Positions 45,379 to 54,633 of a DNA stretch of 64,000 nucleotides are shown one piece after another. The position numbers and the translations under genes are program-made. The DNA comes from Methylotenera sp965234545 (lineage in GTDB: Bacteria > Pseudomonadota > Gammaproteobacteria > Burkholderiales > Methylophilaceae). The DNA lies in NCBI GenBank assembly GCA_965234545.1, contig OZ248348.1:806001-870000 (forward strand), in the 5' to 3' direction. The notes below the pieces were generated by a model that was not told the origin of the DNA, searched no databases, and saw nothing but the letters and a program-made list of their open reading frames with translations. Numbering within the stretch: position 1 is the stretch's first letter; each line of letters begins with the position of its first letter.

Positions 45379-46584
45379 TTAGTCCGCATCGCCAATTTGC
45401 GACTTCAATTGACGTGACTTAAGTGCATACGCACCACCAGTGACAACCTGCTCACTTGCATTCAGTCCCGAAGTAATGACAACGCCTTTGTTAAGTTGCT
45501 CTCCAACTTCAACAGCACGAGCTTCAAAACCATTCTCGGTTTGTACATACACAGTTGATTGACCTTGCACTAACAATACAGCCTCTTGCGGCAATATTAT
45601 CGCCTCACGTGCACTGGTTAAATCAATCACAGCACGCGCAAACATATCGATGCGGAGTTTTCTGTCGGGATTGGGCAATTCAATTCGCGCTTTGATCGTA
45701 CGTGTCTCTTTATCAAAGATGCTGGAAACATAACTTACTTTACCTTTGAACGACTCATCTGGAAACGAAGAGACCGTAACGGTAGCAGCTGATCCAATCG
45801 CCAGTTTGCCCAAGTCTTTTTCTGAAACGTCTGCTTCAATCCAGACAGTGCTTAAATCAGCAATAGTAAAAAGCTTGCCTTCTGGCTTGGCCAACTCGCC
45901 CATCACTGCATCTTTTTCAATCACAACACCAGAGAATGGCGCTGTAATAACAAATGTAGAAATACCAGTATCAGATGAGCCGACTAAAATATGCAAATGA
46001 TCTGCGCCTTCTTTTGCAGAGGTTTGCGCACGTTCAAATGCATTTTTGGACTCTAGCCAATGACGCTGTGGCACTACGTCTTCTTTGTATAGTTTATCAA
46101 TCCGTTGGAAATTAGCCTCAGCGAGTTTAAGTTCGCTTTGGGCATGGCGATATTCTGCACGGGCTTCCCCCATCTGAATGCTATCTACTACAGCAAGCGA
46201 TTGTCCAGCCTTGACTTGATCTCCGAGATTCGCAGTGACCTTAATCAATTTACCTTCCACACGTGGAGCGACGAAGGCAATTCGGTCTTGATTGGCCGTG
46301 ATGTTGGCACTAAGTGTTAACTGGTCAGACACTTTTTCGAGTTGGATGGCAGTGACCTTTACACCAGACTGATGTATTTCTTCGGCAGACAATTGAATTT
46401 CGCCTTTTCTGTTCTCTGATGAGCTTTTTTCAGATGTTGATTTGGCATCAGGCGATATCTTATCTGGTTGTTCAGTGGCGTTTTTTTGTGTGGCCTCTGG
46501 TGATTTAGAAACACCACAGCTCATCAATAAAAAACTGACTATTAGAGTCAATAATTGTATTTTGTAACGATTTGATAGTTGCAT
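45379..46584 (-). CDS. czcB: CzcB-type periplasmic adaptor
   Basis: A membrane-fusion protein of about 401 residues linking CzcA to the outer-membrane channel. The N-terminus has a lipoprotein-type signal ending LLMSCGVS, then a Ser/Lys-rich linker, a barrel-sandwich half (VEGKLIKVTANLGDQVKAGQ and PFSGVVIEKDAVMGELAKPE) and a helical hairpin. The frame runs 47 codons upstream into czcC, but ATG 46584 (MQLSNRYK), 10 bp after the czcC stop, gives a proper signal peptide. It is in the same operon as czcC and czcA. Confidence 0.9.
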   Translation of the reverse strand: MQLSNRYKIQLLTLIVSFLLMSCGVSKSPEATQKNATEQPDKISPDAKSTSEKSSSENRKGEIQLSAEEIHQSGVKVTAIQLEKVSDQLTLSANITANQDRIAFVAPRVEGKLIKVTANLGDQVKAGQSLAVVDSIQMGEARAEYRHAQSELKLAEANFQRIDKLYKEDVVPQRHWLESKNAFERAQTSAKEGADHLHILVGSSDTGISTFVITAPFSGVVIEKDAVMGELAKPEGKLFTIADLSTVWIEADVSEKDLGKLAIGSAATVTVSSFPDESFKGKVSYVSSIFDKETRTIKARIELPNPDRKLRIDMFARAVIDLTSAREAIILPQEAVLLVQGQSTVYVQTENGFEARAVEVGEQLNKGVVITSGLNASEQVVTGGAYALKSRQLKSQIGDAD

Positions 46585-46594
46585 GGCATTATCC

Positions 46595-47902
46595 TTATTG
46601 TGGGTTGGCAAGCGTTGCTGCTGGTGGCCAACCTGCTGCATATTCAAGTTCAATTTGTGTGAGGCGTAAATCAAGTTGCGCTTCGATGAGATCACGCTGT
46701 GCATCGATAACTTGACGCTGCACAATGAGTAACTCTGGCAAAGCTATTTCACCACTCTTAAAAGCAATCTGTGAAAGCTTGAGGTTTTCCGCCAACTTGG
46801 GATAAACGGCTGTAGTCAGCCTTTGAACACGGTCTTGTAAACTTAAGCGACGCTGCCAAGAGGCAATGACTGTAGATCTAGCATCGCGCGATATAGTGTT
46901 TTTATCAATTTCAACTTGATTAAGCTCACTTGTTGCACGACCAATACCAGTGGCGTTTTTACGGAATAAGGGTAGTGGTAAAGATAAACCCAGCGTGGTG
47001 ACGCTATCTTGCCCACCAACCACCGCATCACGACCATAATTCAAGCTAATTGTCAGGTCTGGCAACTGTGAGGCACGTTCAAAATCTAAATTACTATGTG
47101 CGGATTGCTCACGTGATGATAGAGCTTTTATGGCCGGCCGATTAGCGACTGAAGCTAACAAGTCGTCCAAAGTATAGGGCTTAGCTGGTGCTTGCAGCTC
47201 TCCCTGAACTTCTGGTATTTGTTGCTCTGGTAATTGCAGCATCGAAGATAGCTGGGCGCGTGCTTTTGTTAGTTGCTCTTGCAACACACTAATCTGGTTT
47301 CTGGCACGCTCAGTATCAACAACTGCTAAATTACCCTCAAGTTTGCTATCTTCACCAGCCTCAACACGTTTACTGACCAAGCCTGTATTGCGCTCAGTTA
47401 GTTCCAATGTACGTTGCTCAGTTTCAATACGCTTTTGCAATGCCAACACTTGCACAAAGCGCTCTTCAACTTCGGCATTCACGCGATGGCGCACTTCATC
47501 CACCTCTTGCTGGAGTGCTGTGAGTTTTGCATTGGCAGTTTGGCGTCTAAACCCTTGCTGACCACCTAATTCAAATGTTTGTGCAATGCCAGTATTCCAT
47601 TCACTCCGCCTTGAATCGGAGTTACTAGGATCGTAGAGTTTGCGACGACCACCCTCTACATTCAGGGTGGGGTTATTGAATAATGGTGTGTTAGCATCTG
47701 CTAGCTCACCATTAACCGCAGTAAGGCCTGCTGTGGCTCTTTGAATATCAGGGTTGTTGCGTTGTGCTAATGCTAAAGCTGACTCAATCGTCAATGACTC
47801 AGCATAACTATAGGTTGGTGTAATAATGAAGCCAAAAAATGCAAAGCTAAGAAGTAGCCACGGACTGCGGCTATGCTTAACCAAATGTGATGTGTATAAC
47901 AC
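46595..47902 (-). CDS. czcC: CzcC-type outer-membrane channel protein
   Basis: A 435-residue TolC-superfamily protein. It has a signal peptide (LLLSFAFFGFIITPTYSYA) and two repeated long-helix halves, for example SALALAQRNNPDIQRATAGL in the first and FKSGEIALPELLIVQRQVID at the end of the second. It forms the outer-membrane duct of the CzcCBA complex. It is the second gene of the operon, 70 bp after the small czcI-like gene. Confidence 0.9.
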   Translation of the reverse strand: MLYTSHLVKHSRSPWLLLSFAFFGFIITPTYSYAESLTIESALALAQRNNPDIQRATAGLTAVNGELADANTPLFNNPTLNVEGGRRKLYDPSNSDSRRSEWNTGIAQTFELGGQQGFRRQTANAKLTALQQEVDEVRHRVNAEVEERFVQVLALQKRIETEQRTLELTERNTGLVSKRVEAGEDSKLEGNLAVVDTERARNQISVLQEQLTKARAQLSSMLQLPEQQIPEVQGELQAPAKPYTLDDLLASVANRPAIKALSSREQSAHSNLDFERASQLPDLTISLNYGRDAVVGGQDSVTTLGLSLPLPLFRKNATGIGRATSELNQVEIDKNTISRDARSTVIASWQRRLSLQDRVQRLTTAVYPKLAENLKLSQIAFKSGEIALPELLIVQRQVIDAQRDLIEAQLDLRLTQIELEYAAGWPPAATLANPQ

Positions 47903-47972
47903 GATAAACCCTCTCTCATTCGTTTGTACATTTCCCTATCCAGCAAAAAGCCAGATAGGGAAACCTTAAAAA

Positions 47973-48338
47973 CTAAACTAGTGAGCGTGTGAGGGGTGGG
48001 CGGTATGGCCCTTGCAGGTGAGGACTGTCTAAAAGTTGATTTGCGTGTGAGAATACGGTTTGTGATTCGTTAAATGCAAAAACATTGGTTGAGCTGGCTG
48101 GAGCAAAACCCAGCAAATGAAATGCGATATGACAGCCATGGTTGCATGTTTGACCTTGCGTAACATGCTCATGATCATTCTGATTTTGAGCTACTTGTTG
48201 TTGGTCATGTTGATTATAGTAGACAGCAGTGTCTTCTTTAATAGCATCAGCGATAGCATCTGGACTCATTGCCCATAGCGAAGCGAACGCTATGTTAAAG
48301 GCAACAAATAGAGAAAATAGTCTTTTAAACTGATACAT
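47973..48338 (-). CDS. Small periplasmic His/Cys protein at head of the czc operon (CzcI-like)
   Basis: A 121-residue exported protein with a signal peptide (LFSLFVAFNIAFASLWAMS), a Gln/His-rich middle (YYNQHDQQQVAQNQNDHEHV) and the candidate metal ligands CNHGCHIAFHLLGF, ending in PYRPPLTRSLV. Position, size and the Pro-rich end recall CzcI, a periplasmic regulator or chaperone upstream of czcCBA in Cupriavidus, but the similarity is weak by eye. A second small protein of the same design heads the cus operon at 56339. Confidence 0.55.
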   Translation of the reverse strand: MYQFKRLFSLFVAFNIAFASLWAMSPDAIADAIKEDTAVYYNQHDQQQVAQNQNDHEHVTQGQTCNHGCHIAFHLLGFAPASSTNVFAFNESQTVFSHANQLLDSPHLQGPYRPPLTRSLV

Positions 48339-48397
48339 GAGTAGAATAGTATCTCATTTTGATTAATTGCAATAATGGAAACACTAAACGTTAAAAA

Positions 48398-49189
48398 TTA
48401 ATTATTTGTTGTCTGCATTTTTACAGACTGCGGACTTTTAATAAAACTGTATACAAGAAAAGCCAAAGGAACTAGTACAAGACTGTAGGAAATCCATGCA
48501 CCTATTCTTCCTTGTGGGCCATAAGCTTCAGTTACTGTATGCCAATAGGCATTGTCAAAGATACCTAAATTGGCAATTTCAATAGATTCGGTATATTCAT
48601 GGAATGCATATATGACTAATTGAATAGAAAATATCACCATGAATGCTGCGGTTACCTTAAAAAATAGCCCCAGATTGATGCGATGCCCATACTTACTCCA
48701 AGCTGCAGCCACTAATCCAGCAATTCCTATACCCATTACACCACCTAAAGCGAGATGCAGGCTATCATTGCTTTGCGCCAATGAGGCAATCATGGTCGCC
48801 GCTTCTAATCCTTCGCGACCTATCATCAGCAACACGAACATGAAAATAGCGAGCTTTGCACCACCACTTGGGTTCTGTACTGCACGGTCAATGGCACCAG
48901 TAATCTCAGATTTCATATGCTTACCCATTTTTAGCATATGAACCGTACAGCTAATGACAAGTAATGCGGCAGTTAAGGCTAATGTACCCTCCCAAAACGG
49001 CGTTAAAGCGCCTATTTTAGCAAAGACAAATCCCAAGCCTGTACATGCCAAAATGGCTACAATACAGGCACGATGAACAGATGGTATTAGTTTTTCACCA
49101 CCAGTTTTAGCCAAATAGGCGAGCACTATTGCCACTATCAGAAATGCTTCAAGCCCTTCTCTAAAAGAAATCATCAGCGTTTCAAACAT
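48398..49189 (-). CDS. FTR1 family high-affinity iron permease
   Basis: A 263-residue membrane protein with seven hydrophobic helices. It has the two REGLEA metal motifs of the oxidase-dependent iron transporter family: SFREGLEAFLIVAIVLAYLA at residues 9-28 and MIGREGLEAATMIASLA in the fourth helix. Bacterial relatives (EfeU/FtrC) import Fe2+ or Fe3+, usually with a periplasmic partner, which is not encoded here. A Fur-box-like site lies 49 bp upstream. The stop is 59 bp before the czcI-like gene on the same strand, so readthrough into the czc operon is possible. Confidence 0.9.
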   Translation of the reverse strand: MFETLMISFREGLEAFLIVAIVLAYLAKTGGEKLIPSVHRACIVAILACTGLGFVFAKIGALTPFWEGTLALTAALLVISCTVHMLKMGKHMKSEITGAIDRAVQNPSGGAKLAIFMFVLLMIGREGLEAATMIASLAQSNDSLHLALGGVMGIGIAGLVAAAWSKYGHRINLGLFFKVTAAFMVIFSIQLVIYAFHEYTESIEIANLGIFDNAYWHTVTEAYGPQGRIGAWISYSLVLVPLAFLVYSFIKSPQSVKMQTTNN

Positions 49190-49237
49190 AACTAAACCTT
49201 TGCGTAGTATTTAATAGTTTAAAGTAAATATATAAAT

Positions 49238-49256
49238 GATATTCATTCTCATTATC
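49238..49256 (-). promoter_or_regulatory. Fur-box-like operator upstream of the FTR1 gene
   Basis: The minus strand reads GATAATGAGAATGAATATC, matching the 19-bp Fur consensus GATAATGATAATCATTATC at 16 positions. It lies 49 bp before the ATG of the iron permease. Otherwise the 318-bp gap 49190-49507 holds only a hairpin next to the cusA end. Confidence 0.65.
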
Positions 49257-49452
49257 TCATAAATCTTATGATGTTTGCTAGCTTACTAAGTTCAATAATT
49301 TAAGATGGAAATAGGCGAACCTTACGTTTAAATGAATTTTTAATATGTAAATGTTAGTAATTAACCTTGTCAGTATGTTTACTTAGTAATTGCGATCACA
49401 CTTCTCATACAATTACTCTGCCACAGAAATCGGTATCAAGCTTCCCGTTAAT

Positions 49453-49497
49453 GGAAGTTCAAAGGACATTCAAAATGAATGAGAACTTTCAACTTCC
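49453..49497 (-). terminator. Long imperfect hairpin after cusA
   Basis: GGAAGTT pairs with AACTTCC, AAAG with CTTT and CATTC with GAATG (loop AAAAT), giving a 16-bp interrupted stem that starts 10 bp past the cusA stop. There is no clear T tract, so it may stabilise the 3' end more than terminate. It separates the cus operon from the iron permease gene. Confidence 0.45.
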
Positions 49498-49507
49498 TCT
49501 ATAAACA

Positions 49508-52500
49508 TTATGTCTTCACATAACTTCTTCTTAACAACATATATGCCGCAGGCAGCACAAATAGAGATAATAGCGGCGCAGTGAGCATGCCGCCAACCAT
49601 AGGCGCAGCAATACGACTCATCGCCTCTGAACCTGTGCCAGTACCAATTAAAATAGGGATTAAACCTGCCAGTATCACTGCGACTGTCATCGCCTTTGGA
49701 CGAACCCGTAAAGCAGCCCCTTCAATCAATGCCGCATATAAATCTTCTTTATTATTAAGCTTACCAGCCACCCGATAACGTTCAATAGCATCATCTAAAT
49801 ACACCAGCATGATGATACCAAATTCAGCGGCTAATCCTGATAAAGCAATCATTCCCACCCCACTGGCAATAGAAAAATGAAAGCCTAAGAAGTATAAAAA
49901 CCACACTGCACCAACCAAAGCAAAGGGTAAGCTGCCTAATATCAGAATCGCAGGTGTAATGCGCTTAAAGGCCAGGAATAACAGGATAAAAATAATACCC
50001 AAGGTCATCGGCACCACATAGCTTAGTCGCTTAGAGGCACGCTCAAAATATTCAAACTGACCAGACCAAGTAAGTGAGTATCCTGCTGGCAACTGCAATT
50101 CTTTATCCAGCATCGCTTTCGCATCTTTCACAAAACCGCCTAAATCACGATCTTGAATATCCACATACACCCAGACATTTGGACGTGCATTTTCACTTTT
50201 GATCATGGGTGGACCATCGGTCACTTTGACTTCTGCAACTTCACCAAGAGGAACCGTCGCGCCTTTTTCTGTGATGATAGGCAAAGATTTAAGCTTTTCT
50301 ACAGAGTCACGTAGCTCTCTAGGAAATCTCACATTGATTGGGAATCGTGCCAAACCATCAATTTTCTCACCAATATTGTCACCACCGATTGCAGTAGAGA
50401 CTAGCATTTGCACATCATCAATATTTAGGCCATAACGTGCTATTTTGAGCCTATCAATCTTGACATCAATATAGCGCCCACCAGTCACACGTTCAGCAAT
50501 GACCGAACTTGCGCCAGGTACTTTCTTCATTAACCGTTCGACTTCTTCGCCCAGTTTTTCCAGTGTGGCTAAATCAGCACCACCAATTTTGATACCAACA
50601 GGGCTTTTGATACCAGTAGATAGCATATCAATACGATTACGTATTGGCTGTACCCAAACATTCGCCATACCCGGGATTTTCAATCGTGCATCAAGCTCTT
50701 TCACAAGTTTTTCAGGTGTCATGCCTGCACGCCATTCATCACGTGGTTTGAATTGAATGGTAGTTTCTAGCATTTCCAAAGGTGCTGGATCAGTTGCTGT
50801 TTCAGCTCGACCGGTCTTGCCAAACACGGACTTAACTTCAGGTACAGTTTTGATAAGCCTGTCACTCAATTGCAATATCTCTGAGGCTTTGGAGACGGAT
50901 AACCCAGGTAGTGCAGTCGGCATGTAAAGCAAATCACCCTCATCCAATGGCGGCATGAACTCACTACCCAACTTACTTAAAGGATAGAAAGTAATTAGCA
51001 CTAAAATAAGCGCTACACCTAGGGTAACTTTTGGATAATGTAAAACTTTACCAAGAAGAGGTTTATAAATTGCAATCAACCAGCGGTTAAGCGGATTGTC
51101 ATGTTCAGGGCGAATGTGACCGCGAATAAATATCGTCATTAACACAGGAATTAACGTTACGGATAAACCTGCGGCTGCAGCCATTGCATAAGTTTTGGTA
51201 AAAGCTAATGGTGCGAATAACTTGCCTTCTTGCGCTTCTAGTGTGAATACAGGGATAAACGACAACGTTATAATCAGCAATGAGAAGAATAGCGCTGGTC
51301 CAACCTCGCTTGCGGCATCAATAATCACTTTAATGCGCTGAGTATTATTGGGCTCACCATGTTCAGTTTTAAAGGTTTCCAACTGTCGATGCGCGTTTTC
51401 TATCATCACAATCGCTGCATCCACCATCGCGCCGATGGCAATCGCAATGCCGCCTAGCGACATAATATTGGCATTGACCCCTTGATAATACATAACGATG
51501 AAACTCACTAATACGCCCACTGGCAAGGCGACAATAGCGACTAAAGCAGATCTAAAGTGCCATAAGAAAATAGCGCATACCAATGCCACAACGATGAACT
51601 CTTCAATGAGTTTGTGCGTTAGATTATCTACTGCACGTTTGATTAGTTGTGACCTATCGTAGGTTGTAACAATTTCTACACCTTCGGGCAAGCTTTTTTT
51701 GAGTATAGCCAGCTTGGCTTTGACCGCATCAATCGCTTCTAGTGCATTTTGACCTGCACGCATCACAATCACACCACCTGTTACTTCACCTTCCCCATTT
51801 AATTCAGCGATGCCTCGACGTAGCTCTGGTCCAACTTGTATACGTGCAACATCCGATAAAAGTATAGGCGTACCACTGCTACTCACCATTAACGGGATAT
51901 TGCGGAAATCATCAAAGGACTCTAGATAGCCATGCGCACGCACCATATACTCAGCTTCCGCGGTTTCTACTACAGCACCTCCAGTTTCCTGATTGGCGGA
52001 TTGAATCGCTGAGACGACCTTTGATAAGGGAATACCGTAATTACGTAACTTATCAGGATCAACTTGTACTTGATACTGGCGCACCATACCACCCAAAGTG
52101 GCAACTTCAGCAACACCTGGAATGGTTTTAAGCTCAAACTTTAAGAACCAGTCTTGCAGCGCACGTAATTCGCCTAAGTCATGTTTACCACTTTTATCTA
52201 CTAGCGCATATTCATATACCCAACCCACACCTGTCGCATCTGGCCCCAAGCTTGGATTTGCACCCTTAGGCAGTTTTGAGGATATTTGGCTAAGGTATTC
52301 CAGGACACGGGAACGTGCCCAGTATTGGTCAGTACCATCGTTAAATAAGATGTAAACAAATGAGTCACCAAAGAAAGAATAGCCACGTACAGTTTTGACG
52401 CCTGGTACTGAAAGCATTGTGGTTGTGAGTGGATAAGTGAGTTGATTTTCTACAATCTGAGGGGCTTGACCCGCCCATTGGGTTCGAATGATGACTTGCG

Positions 52501-52633
52501 TATCTGATAAGTCAGGAATCGCATCTAATGGCGTCCTTAACATGGCAAACACACCCCAAGCTACCACCATCAAGGTGGCTAGCAATACCAGCAATCGATT
52601 ATTAGCTGACCAACGGATAAGTTGAGCAATCAC
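49508..52633 (-). CDS. cusA: CusA-type Cu/Ag RND efflux pump
   Basis: A 1041-residue HME-RND transporter. The TM4 signature AIGAMVDAAIVMIENAHRQL is the monovalent Cu+/Ag+ type. The start (WSANNRLLVLLATLMVVAWG) and Met-rich periplasmic parts fit CusA. It takes Cu+ or Ag+ from the periplasm and pushes it out through CusB and CusC. It overlaps the end of cusB by 4 bp, so translation is coupled. Confidence 0.95.
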   Translation of the reverse strand: MIAQLIRWSANNRLLVLLATLMVVAWGVFAMLRTPLDAIPDLSDTQVIIRTQWAGQAPQIVENQLTYPLTTTMLSVPGVKTVRGYSFFGDSFVYILFNDGTDQYWARSRVLEYLSQISSKLPKGANPSLGPDATGVGWVYEYALVDKSGKHDLGELRALQDWFLKFELKTIPGVAEVATLGGMVRQYQVQVDPDKLRNYGIPLSKVVSAIQSANQETGGAVVETAEAEYMVRAHGYLESFDDFRNIPLMVSSSGTPILLSDVARIQVGPELRRGIAELNGEGEVTGGVIVMRAGQNALEAIDAVKAKLAILKKSLPEGVEIVTTYDRSQLIKRAVDNLTHKLIEEFIVVALVCAIFLWHFRSALVAIVALPVGVLVSFIVMYYQGVNANIMSLGGIAIAIGAMVDAAIVMIENAHRQLETFKTEHGEPNNTQRIKVIIDAASEVGPALFFSLLIITLSFIPVFTLEAQEGKLFAPLAFTKTYAMAAAAGLSVTLIPVLMTIFIRGHIRPEHDNPLNRWLIAIYKPLLGKVLHYPKVTLGVALILVLITFYPLSKLGSEFMPPLDEGDLLYMPTALPGLSVSKASEILQLSDRLIKTVPEVKSVFGKTGRAETATDPAPLEMLETTIQFKPRDEWRAGMTPEKLVKELDARLKIPGMANVWVQPIRNRIDMLSTGIKSPVGIKIGGADLATLEKLGEEVERLMKKVPGASSVIAERVTGGRYIDVKIDRLKIARYGLNIDDVQMLVSTAIGGDNIGEKIDGLARFPINVRFPRELRDSVEKLKSLPIITEKGATVPLGEVAEVKVTDGPPMIKSENARPNVWVYVDIQDRDLGGFVKDAKAMLDKELQLPAGYSLTWSGQFEYFERASKRLSYVVPMTLGIIFILLFLAFKRITPAILILGSLPFALVGAVWFLYFLGFHFSIASGVGMIALSGLAAEFGIIMLVYLDDAIERYRVAGKLNNKEDLYAALIEGAALRVRPKAMTVAVILAGLIPILIGTGTGSEAMSRIAAPMVGGMLTAPLLSLFVLPAAYMLLRRSYVKT

Positions 52634-54264
52634 GGTTTAGCTCCCTTCATGCCATCTTTCATTCCGCTACCTTTCATGGCTGATGATTTTTCAACACGAT
52701 CAATCATGTACTGCGCTGGCATATCGGGCTTTTCTGATGCTTCCGCTTTCAAATCAAAGTCAACATCATCGCCTACTTTGAGCTTACTAAGCTGTTGGCT
52801 ATCTTTGACCTTAAAACCCATGGTCATGGCAGGCCAACCTAGCTCTGCAATTGGTTCATGATCCAGGGTTACATGGTTTGACTTAACATCGACATTGACC
52901 ACTTTGCCTCGACCTTTAGGCATTTTTTCAGCTGACATGGATTTGTCTTTACTCAGTTGCATATCTTTATCCATGGCTTTATCTTGCTGAGATAGCCTTG
53001 CTAATACCCCTGATAATGATGCTTCAGAATCAATTAAGAATTGCCCTGACACCACGACCTCTTCACCTTCAGTTAATCCGTTTAGGATTTCAGTAGCATT
53101 GTCACGCTCTTGGCCTGTTGTAACCTCTACAGGGCGATAACCATTTGCTTCCTTCACAATCACTAGTTTGCGCTTACCGGTGGCGATGATGCTTTCAGTC
53201 GCGACAGATAACGCCTCATGTGTTTGCCCTGTGAATGCTACGTTTGCATACATGCCAGGGCGTAATCGATTGCCTTTATTGGGCAACTCGATCCGAACTT
53301 GCAAGGTTCTAGAACTATCATTCAACATGGGGTAGAGATAGCCAACTTTGCCTTTGAATACTTCGCCAGGCAGACTCTGCAATTGCACATCCGCAGTAAT
53401 ACCTAGTTTTAGCCTAGCCGCATCGCGCTCGGGGACTTCTGCAATCACCCACACTTGAGAGAGGTCGGAGATTTGTATCAATGAACTTCCAGCCATTAGT
53501 TGCCCACCTTCACGCACACCTAGCTCAGTGAGTATTCCTGAAGCTGGCGCATATACCCCAAAGCGTGGACTGGATTTCCCTGTTTTAGTAATCGCTGAAA
53601 TCTCACCTTCAGTCATACCGAGTAACTTCAGTCGACTACGTGCAGCATCCTTAAGGGCGTTATCACTATCTACACTGTTTAATTCCAGCAGTGCTAGATA
53701 CTCTTGCTGCGCGGCTAATAGTTCAGGTGCATAAATTTCAGCGATTTTCTGCCCCTTAGCTACGGGGTCACCAACAGCACGTACTGACAGTCGTTCGACA
53801 AATCCTGGGATGCGCGTTTGCACAGCGTAAAAACGGCGTTCGTCAGGTTCGATACGGCCTACGGCAGAAAATGACTCACCAAAACTCTTGCTAGCTACTT
53901 TCTCTAGCCTGATACCCAAGTTCTGTGCTGTTTGCGATGAAATAGCTACGCCGCTATCTTCTCCAACGCCTTCACCACCATTACTTGTATTGGCGTATTT
54001 AGGTTCTAGCTGCATGTCCATGAATGGCGACTTGCCAGGCTTATCAAACTTTTGATCAGGCACCATAGGGTCGTACCAATATTTAACAGTTTTACCGCTG
54101 CTATCTTGGACAACGCCATTAACAGCTTCCATTGACCGCTTGCCAGACACAGCTTTACTTGCGTTTTCTGACTTAGGGTCTGAATGTTTTTGTCCAAGAA
54201 ACCAGCCTAATGCAAGAGCTAAGATTAATGACGCAGCAATAATGACGATATGAAGGCGTTTCAT
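52630..54264 (-). CDS. cusB: CusB-type adaptor with HMBD and CusF-like domains
   Basis: A 544-residue membrane-fusion protein. Order: N-terminal membrane anchor (IVIIAASLILALALGWFLG), a heavy-metal-binding domain at 60-90 (KYWYDPMVPDQKF, SPFMDMQLEP), the adaptor core (ERLSVRAVGDPVAKGQKIAE, GILTELGVREGGQLMAGSSL), and at about 460-525 a fused CusF-like domain with the Trp/Met copper motif GWPAMTMGF. CusF is a separate protein in E. coli. It overlaps both neighbours by 4 bp, which indicates a tightly coupled operon. Confidence 0.93.
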   Translation of the reverse strand: MKRLHIVIIAASLILALALGWFLGQKHSDPKSENASKAVSGKRSMEAVNGVVQDSSGKTVKYWYDPMVPDQKFDKPGKSPFMDMQLEPKYANTSNGGEGVGEDSGVAISSQTAQNLGIRLEKVASKSFGESFSAVGRIEPDERRFYAVQTRIPGFVERLSVRAVGDPVAKGQKIAEIYAPELLAAQQEYLALLELNSVDSDNALKDAARSRLKLLGMTEGEISAITKTGKSSPRFGVYAPASGILTELGVREGGQLMAGSSLIQISDLSQVWVIAEVPERDAARLKLGITADVQLQSLPGEVFKGKVGYLYPMLNDSSRTLQVRIELPNKGNRLRPGMYANVAFTGQTHEALSVATESIIATGKRKLVIVKEANGYRPVEVTTGQERDNATEILNGLTEGEEVVVSGQFLIDSEASLSGVLARLSQQDKAMDKDMQLSKDKSMSAEKMPKGRGKVVNVDVKSNHVTLDHEPIAELGWPAMTMGFKVKDSQQLSKLKVGDDVDFDLKAEASEKPDMPAQYMIDRVEKSSAMKGSGMKDGMKGAKP

Positions 54265-54620
54265 GGGGTGCTACCTTTATTAGCATCTACTGCATATTGT
54301 GGGGCTAATTTCATGTCCATAAAAGGCGACTGCCCAGATTTACTGAAATGTCTGTCTGGCAACATTGGGTCATACCAAAACATAACTTTTTTGCCACTAT
54401 CATTTTGTTCAATCACTGTCGTTGTATCATCTGCTTTAATTTCATTGGGTAGCATCGAGCTAGGTTTTACCTCAGTACCTGATGGCATTGTTTCCATCAT
54501 CTTTTCTGACGCGGGTGTATTGCCTGCTTGAGTATTAGTGGCTTCCTGATTTTCTTTTTTAGTGCAGCCAATTAGAGCGGCTAAAAATAGTGAGATAGCT
54601 ATAAAGTGTGTAGTTTTCAT
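54261..54620 (-). CDS. Small lipoprotein with free heavy-metal-binding domain
   Basis: About 119 residues. A lipoprotein signal (FIAISLFLAALIGCTKKEN) is followed by a disordered Met/Thr/Ser linker and one HMBD-type domain (VMFWYDPMLPDRHFSKSGQ, SPFMDMKLAPQYA). That domain is nearly the same as the N-terminal domain of the adjacent CusB. It is probably tethered to a membrane in the periplasm and hands Cu+ or Ag+ to the pump (inference). ATG 54620 is chosen because AAAAAGGAATA precedes it. It overlaps cusB by 4 bp and follows cusC by 13 bp. Confidence 0.8.
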   Translation of the reverse strand: MKTTHFIAISLFLAALIGCTKKENQEATNTQAGNTPASEKMMETMPSGTEVKPSSMLPNEIKADDTTTVIEQNDSGKKVMFWYDPMLPDRHFSKSGQSPFMDMKLAPQYAVDANKGSTP

Positions 54621-54633
54621 GATGTATTCCTTT

